From Annulohypoxylon bovei var. microspora (Eukaryota > Ascomycota > Sordariomycetes > Xylariales > Hypoxylaceae): DNA of 26,058 bases. The stretch lies in NCBI GenBank assembly GCA_022836615.1, contig MU405458.1, positions 1-26,058 of the forward strand, in the 5' to 3' direction. Each line of letters starts with the position of its first letter. Positions within the stretch are counted from its first letter, which is position 1. Under the pieces are notes generated by a model. That model searched no databases and was not told where the DNA came from. It saw only the letters and a list, made by a program, of their open reading frames with translations. Below are positions 22,879 to 26,058 of this stretch, in pieces. A program made the translations under genes and the position numbers.

Positions 22879-24202
22879 CTTTTGGGGTTTTTTTTTTTTT
22901 TTACCCGGTACGGCTTTCCATAATGTCCGGGAAAACGCGACCTTCGTAAGCTCCGAGGCGTTTTTACCCTCCCAAAGTTACGGGAACCGGGAAAAAGAAA
23001 AAAAAGACCTTAAAAATTTTTCTTCGTAGAAAGCTGTTGGTTAGGGAAAACGGGGGAGAAAAGGGGTGGAAAACGGGGTGGAAAAAAGGTAAGAAAAAGG
23101 GTAAGAAAAAGGGTGGGAAACGGGGTGGGAAAAGGAAGTAATAAGGTGGAAAAAAAAACAAAATCCGTCCGGAAAACGTTATTAATTATTTAATTAACTG
23201 ATTTTTAACTTAACAACTAATTAATTAATTAATTAATTAATTTATTAATTAATTAAAACCTTAATTAAAAAGTTGGTTTAAAAATTAATTAAAAAATTAA
23301 TTTAAAAGTTAATTTAAAAATTAATTAAATAATTAATTTAAAAATTAATTAACTTATTAATTAATTAATTAATTAATTAATTTATTAAATAAATAATTAA
23401 ACATTTAATTAAATATTTAATTAATTTATTAATTAATTAATTAATTAAATACTTGATTAATTAATTAATTAATTAAATACTTGGTTAATTAATTAATTAA
23501 TTAATTAATTAAAACTTTAATTAATTTAATAATTAATTAAATAATTAATTAATTTATTAATTAATTTATTAATTAATTTATTTATTAATTAATTAATTAA
23601 ATAACAAGTTAAATAATTTATTAATTTTTTAATAAAAAAAACATATTTTTATATAAAAGGTTTTTACCGCCTTTTAAACCCCCGGATCTTAACTTTAATT
23701 TTAATTTTACCTTTAACTTTAATTTTATTTTTACCTTTAACCTTAATTTTAACCATTAACCTTACGTAATTTTAAAGGTTTACGTGGTTTTAAAAATTTA
23801 ATTTTTAATTTAAGTTAATTTATTTTTATATAATTAAAAGCTTTTAAAATAAATAATTAATTAATCCTTAAAAAAGTGGCTTTTACGCGTAAAAGGTGGT
23901 GGTTTAAAAATGGTTTAACATATGGTTTAAAAAGTGGTTAATTAAAAAAGTGGTTTAAAAGAATTATTACGTGCATAAATAATTGAAAAATGGGTTTAAA
24001 AAAAAGATACATTTAATTAAAAATATAAATGAATTTAATTAATTACGAGCGTTTCGTTAATGTTAATTAAGTTTAAAAAGGCTTATTAATTTTTTATTAA
24101 TTATTTATTAGTTTTTTATTAATTACTTTATTAATTACTTTATTAATTATTTACGTAATTTTTAAATTTTCGAATTTAAACGTAATAATGTTTTCCGAAC
24201 GA
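22879..24202 (-). mobile_element. R3, inverted and least-mutated copy of repeat R
   Basis: Full copy of R in the opposite orientation, about 1.3 kb. It keeps the most G and C of the three. In element orientation the core reads CTCGGAGCTTACGAAGG, GTCGCGTTTTCCCGG and GCCGTACCGGGT, followed by poly-A and CCCCAAAAG. The site without insertion (about 3,380-3,400) shows it entered at CGCGTAATAA. The plus strand carries a purine-rich tract with GGGGTGG units (23,035-23,150), and the 65-codon minus-strand frame at 22,964-23,161 is just its complement. TTAATTAA-rich repeats fill 23,210-23,620. Confidence 0.8.
23035..23150. repeat. Purine-rich minisatellite inside R3
   Basis: About 115 bases almost without pyrimidines on the plus strand, made of 12-16 base units such as GGAAAACGGGGTGG and GTAAGAAAAAGG. 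The equivalent tract in R2 (21,355-21,445) is pyrimidine-rich on plus because R2 is inverted relative to R3. Such tracts can form triplexes or G-quadruplexes; whether this one does is not shown. Confidence 0.6.
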
Positions 24203-25253
24203 ATAACGAATATATTTACTTTTTTTCTTAAATTTTTTAAACTTTTAATTTAAATTTTATTATATTTTTAATAAATTATTATCATTTTAACGTAAACCAT
24301 TTATTTAATTTATCGTTATAATTTTTATAACGATTAAAATTACGTAATTTAATTCATTTATAATTATATTTCCATTTTTATTAAACTTTAATTTTTATTT
24401 TTAAATAATTATTATATTAATAAAATTAATAACTTTTTAATTAAATGTTTTTTTATATTAAATAATTATAAAATAATTTTTTTTTTTTATAATTTAATAT
24501 TTTTTTCATTTTAACCGTTACGTCGTTAATTTTAACCACCCATTTATTATAATTTTTTTTATTTAACTTTTTTATTATAAAAACATTTTTTAATTTATTA
24601 TTTAATTTTACGTTAATATAATTAATTTTATTTTTCCCTTTTTAATTTAATTTATTAATTAAAATTAATTTATTTTCAAAATTAATAAAAAAATTACCGA
24701 AATATTAAAAAACATTTTAATACATTTTAATTAAATTTTAATAAACGGTTTAAATCGATTATTTATTTTTAAATTTTTTAATTAAAACTTAAATAAAAGC
24801 TTTATTATTATATAATTTATTAAACCTTTTTATATTAAACCATTATATTAAACATTACCGTTTTTTAATTAAAATTAAAAATATAATTTTTAAACATTTA
24901 TTTTTTTTCGATTTAAAGTATATTATATTTTCCGAAATAAAAAAATTTAATATAATTACATATATTAAAAAATCCTTTTATTTATTAATTTAAATTAAAC
25001 ATTTATTTTTAATTAAAATTATTTTTTTAATTTTATAAAATAAATTAAAATTACTTAATAAATTAATTATAAAATTATTAAAAAAATTATCGAAAAATTT
25101 ATATATATTTAAATTATATTAATAAAAAACGATAAATATTATAAAATTTTAATTATTTATTATTTAAAAAATATTTATATATTAAATTATCATTTAATAT
25201 AATAAACATTTTTTCGAAAACTTTTATTAATTAAAAAATAATTAATAAAAATA

Positions 25254-25558
25254 TATAATAATTCTTATAAATAACGGTAAATTTATATTATATAAAATTA
25301 AAAAAATAATTATTTTCATTAATAAAAAAAAAAATAATAACTTTTTATTTTTAAAGTTATAATATTTATATTTAAAAATATAAATTAAATTAATTAATAT
25401 AAAAACCCTTTTTATATATATTTTAATAATTTTAATAACTTATTTAAAATTATTAATAATTTCATTATAAAAACCCACGTTTATTACATTTATAATTATA
25501 ATATAAATTCACGTTAATTTTTATTTTAATTAATTTTTTAAGTTTTTAATTTATAATA
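25254..25558 (-). repeat. Chromovirus A 5' LTR
   Basis: About 305 bases, direct copy of 17,331-17,636. More heavily mutated than the 3' copy: where the 3' LTR has CTCGCG, TACGT or AAGTC, this one has TTCACG, TACAT and AAGTT. The CA terminus is changed to TA. AAAAA lies immediately outside at 25,559-25,563. It is followed within 100 bases by the GC-rich right flank. Confidence 0.8.
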
Positions 25559-25666
25559 AAAAATAAATAAATTTAAAAATAAATTTTATTAAAATTTAAT
25601 AATATATATAATAAATTAATAAATGTTAATTTTATTAATATTAAAGAATTTGTTATATACACGAGG

Positions 25667-25757
25667 TCCCCGTCGGGACGGGAACATACACCCCGATTTC
25701 GAAATCCGAAGTTTAACCGTAAACCGATGGTTCGATTCCCCGGTTTCGTTCTTTTTT
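25667..25757 (+). ncRNA. tRNA-like motif with a Pol III B-box, right flank
   Basis: Contains a hairpin CCCGTC-GG-GACGGG (25,669-25,682), a 12-bp palindrome GATTTCGAAATC (25,695-25,706), CCGAAGTTTAACCG, and a stem AAACCG/CGGTTT (25,721-25,746) capped by GGTTCGATTCC. A seven-T run at 25,752-25,758 could terminate Pol III. The minus-strand motif at 1,651-1,718 shares CCGAGTTTAGCCG and the B-box. Its capping stem has different bases that still pair (GGTCGA/TCGATC), which suggests that structure was kept. It is not a canonical tRNA: the five-pair T stem does not form. tRNA relic, SINE head or functional small RNA are possible. Confidence 0.4.
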
Positions 25758-25767
25758 TACGCTCGCA

Positions 25768-25827
25768 GCCGGCGCCGGGGGTTTACTCGGGCCGCTGCCG
25801 CGCCCCTCGCAAACCCCCGGCGCCGGC
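25768..25827. repeat. Perfect 17-bp inverted repeat, GC-rich hairpin
   Basis: GCCGGCGCCGGGGGTTT at 25,768-25,784 is exactly inverted at 25,811-25,827, with a 26-base GC-rich spacer. The first arm contains the palindrome CCGGCGCCGG. It lies just after the tRNA-like motif's T-run and just before the C-rich minisatellite. In RNA it would be a very stable stem-loop, possibly terminator-like; in DNA, a cruciform-prone site. Function unknown. Confidence 0.85.
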
Positions 25828-25856
25828 CGCTCGCTAGGTATTAATTACTTTACCTT

Positions 25857-26058
25857 TTACACGCTGTTGCCCCGTACGTTACCCTACCTTGCCCCCCCCG
25901 TTCGCTCCGCCTCCGTATACCACCTTAATCCCCCGTACGCTCCCCTAGCCACCCGTACGTTATCCTACCCTGGCCCCCCGTACGCTCCGGCTCCGTAAAC
26001 TACCCTAGTCCCCCGTACGCTGCCAGCCCCGTACGCTGCTACCCCCGTACGCGAGCGG
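25857..26058. repeat. C-rich minisatellite (CCCGTACGCT-type), window edge
   Basis: At least eight copies of a core CCCCGTACG(C/T)T separated by variable CCCTAG/CCCTAC pieces, giving units of roughly 15-37 bases. One unit, TAGCCACCCGTACG, read on the other strand is CGTACGGGTGGCTA, the same word that dominates the left-flank array. The array runs off the window edge. CCCTAG and CCCTAC resemble, but are not, the CCCTAA telomere repeat. Confidence 0.75.

Larger units (their letters stand above)
21911..25253 (-). other. Chromovirus A protease/gag/leader region, unreadable, interrupted by R3
   Basis: By position between RT and the 5' LTR, this must have held protease, gag and the leader with the primer-binding site. 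RIP has removed readable motifs; no CCHC knuckle or D-S/T-G triad could be seen. The segment 22,330-24,745 (without R3) is duplicated at 1,720-3,915. From 24,745 to 25,253 the sequence is unique in the window. The primer-binding site just inside the LTR is too mutated to name a tRNA. Confidence 0.55.
17331..25558 (-). mobile_element. Chromovirus A (Ty3/gypsy), near-complete, with two nested insertions
   Basis: Two directly repeated LTRs (17,331-17,636 and 25,254-25,558) bracket a minus-strand pol with RT, RNase H, integrase and chromodomain in gypsy order. A purine tract abuts the 3' LTR. AAAAA lies immediately outside each LTR (17,326-17,330 and 25,559-25,563), consistent with a 5-bp target duplication, though weak in this sequence. 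The total is about 8.2 kb. Removing R2 and R3 leaves about 5.65 kb, a normal size for a fungal chromovirus. A second, truncated copy of its 5' region is at 1,720-3,915. Confidence 0.85.

Noticed and set aside
25857..26058. Telomere repeat array
   Set aside because: CCCTAG/CCCTAC pieces occur but are irregular and interspersed with CCCGTACG; no uniform CCCTAA tract.
1..26058. A novel defence system or secondary-metabolite cluster
   Set aside because: Every recognisable protein is a transposon protein and every one is broken; no intact host gene, toxin-antitoxin pair or enzyme cluster was found.

Overview
The window looks like a nuclear accessory region of a filamentous ascomycete (Pezizomycotina). 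It is a roughly 24 kb, extremely AT-rich block of decayed transposons (about 1,720-25,640) set between two short GC-rich flanks. The decay is almost purely C-to-T and G-to-A. Arginine, glutamine and tryptophan codons of recognisable transposon proteins have become stops, and Asp/Gly/Cys have become Asn/Ser/Tyr. This is the signature of repeat-induced point mutation (RIP). I found no intact host gene. The species cannot be told from the sequence.

Left flank (1-1,720): a C-rich minisatellite (1-117), a GC-balanced repeat element (about 129-866) with a long imperfect stem-loop, a degenerate G-rich minisatellite (about 895-1,605), and a tRNA-like two-hairpin motif on the minus strand (1,651-1,718).

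AT-rich block: (a) 1,720-3,915 is a fragment of Ty3/gypsy family A carrying an inserted unclassified repeat, here called R1. (b) About 3,916-6,125 is the 3' half of a second chromovirus, family B (RNase H, integrase and chromodomain, minus strand). (c) 6,125-6,483 is a RIP-mutated copy of the left-flank element. (d) 6,484-9,790 is AT-rich sequence with a 15-unit, 18-bp minisatellite and one small open frame. (e) About 9,800-14,400 is a fossil fungal Helitron on the minus strand, with both the Rep and PIF1-type helicase parts readable. (f) 14,400-17,325 is featureless. (g) 17,331-25,558 is a near-complete chromovirus A: two ~305-bp LTRs, a polypurine tract, RT, RNase H, integrase and chromodomain. 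Two more R copies interrupt it, one of them inside the reverse transcriptase.

Right flank (25,640-26,058): a tRNA-like motif on the plus strand, a perfect 17-bp inverted repeat, and a C-rich minisatellite. Both flanks therefore carry a tRNA-like motif next to a CGGGTGGCTA-type minisatellite, in opposite orientations, so the AT-rich block is framed by an inverted arrangement.

No genes cooperate in a living pathway here. The elements tell a history: chromovirus A inserted, R copies inserted into it, Helitron and chromovirus B added, and RIP degraded everything inside the block while the flanks stayed near normal base composition. All protein calls were made by reading conceptual translations by eye and tolerating RIP-type stops; no database search was run.
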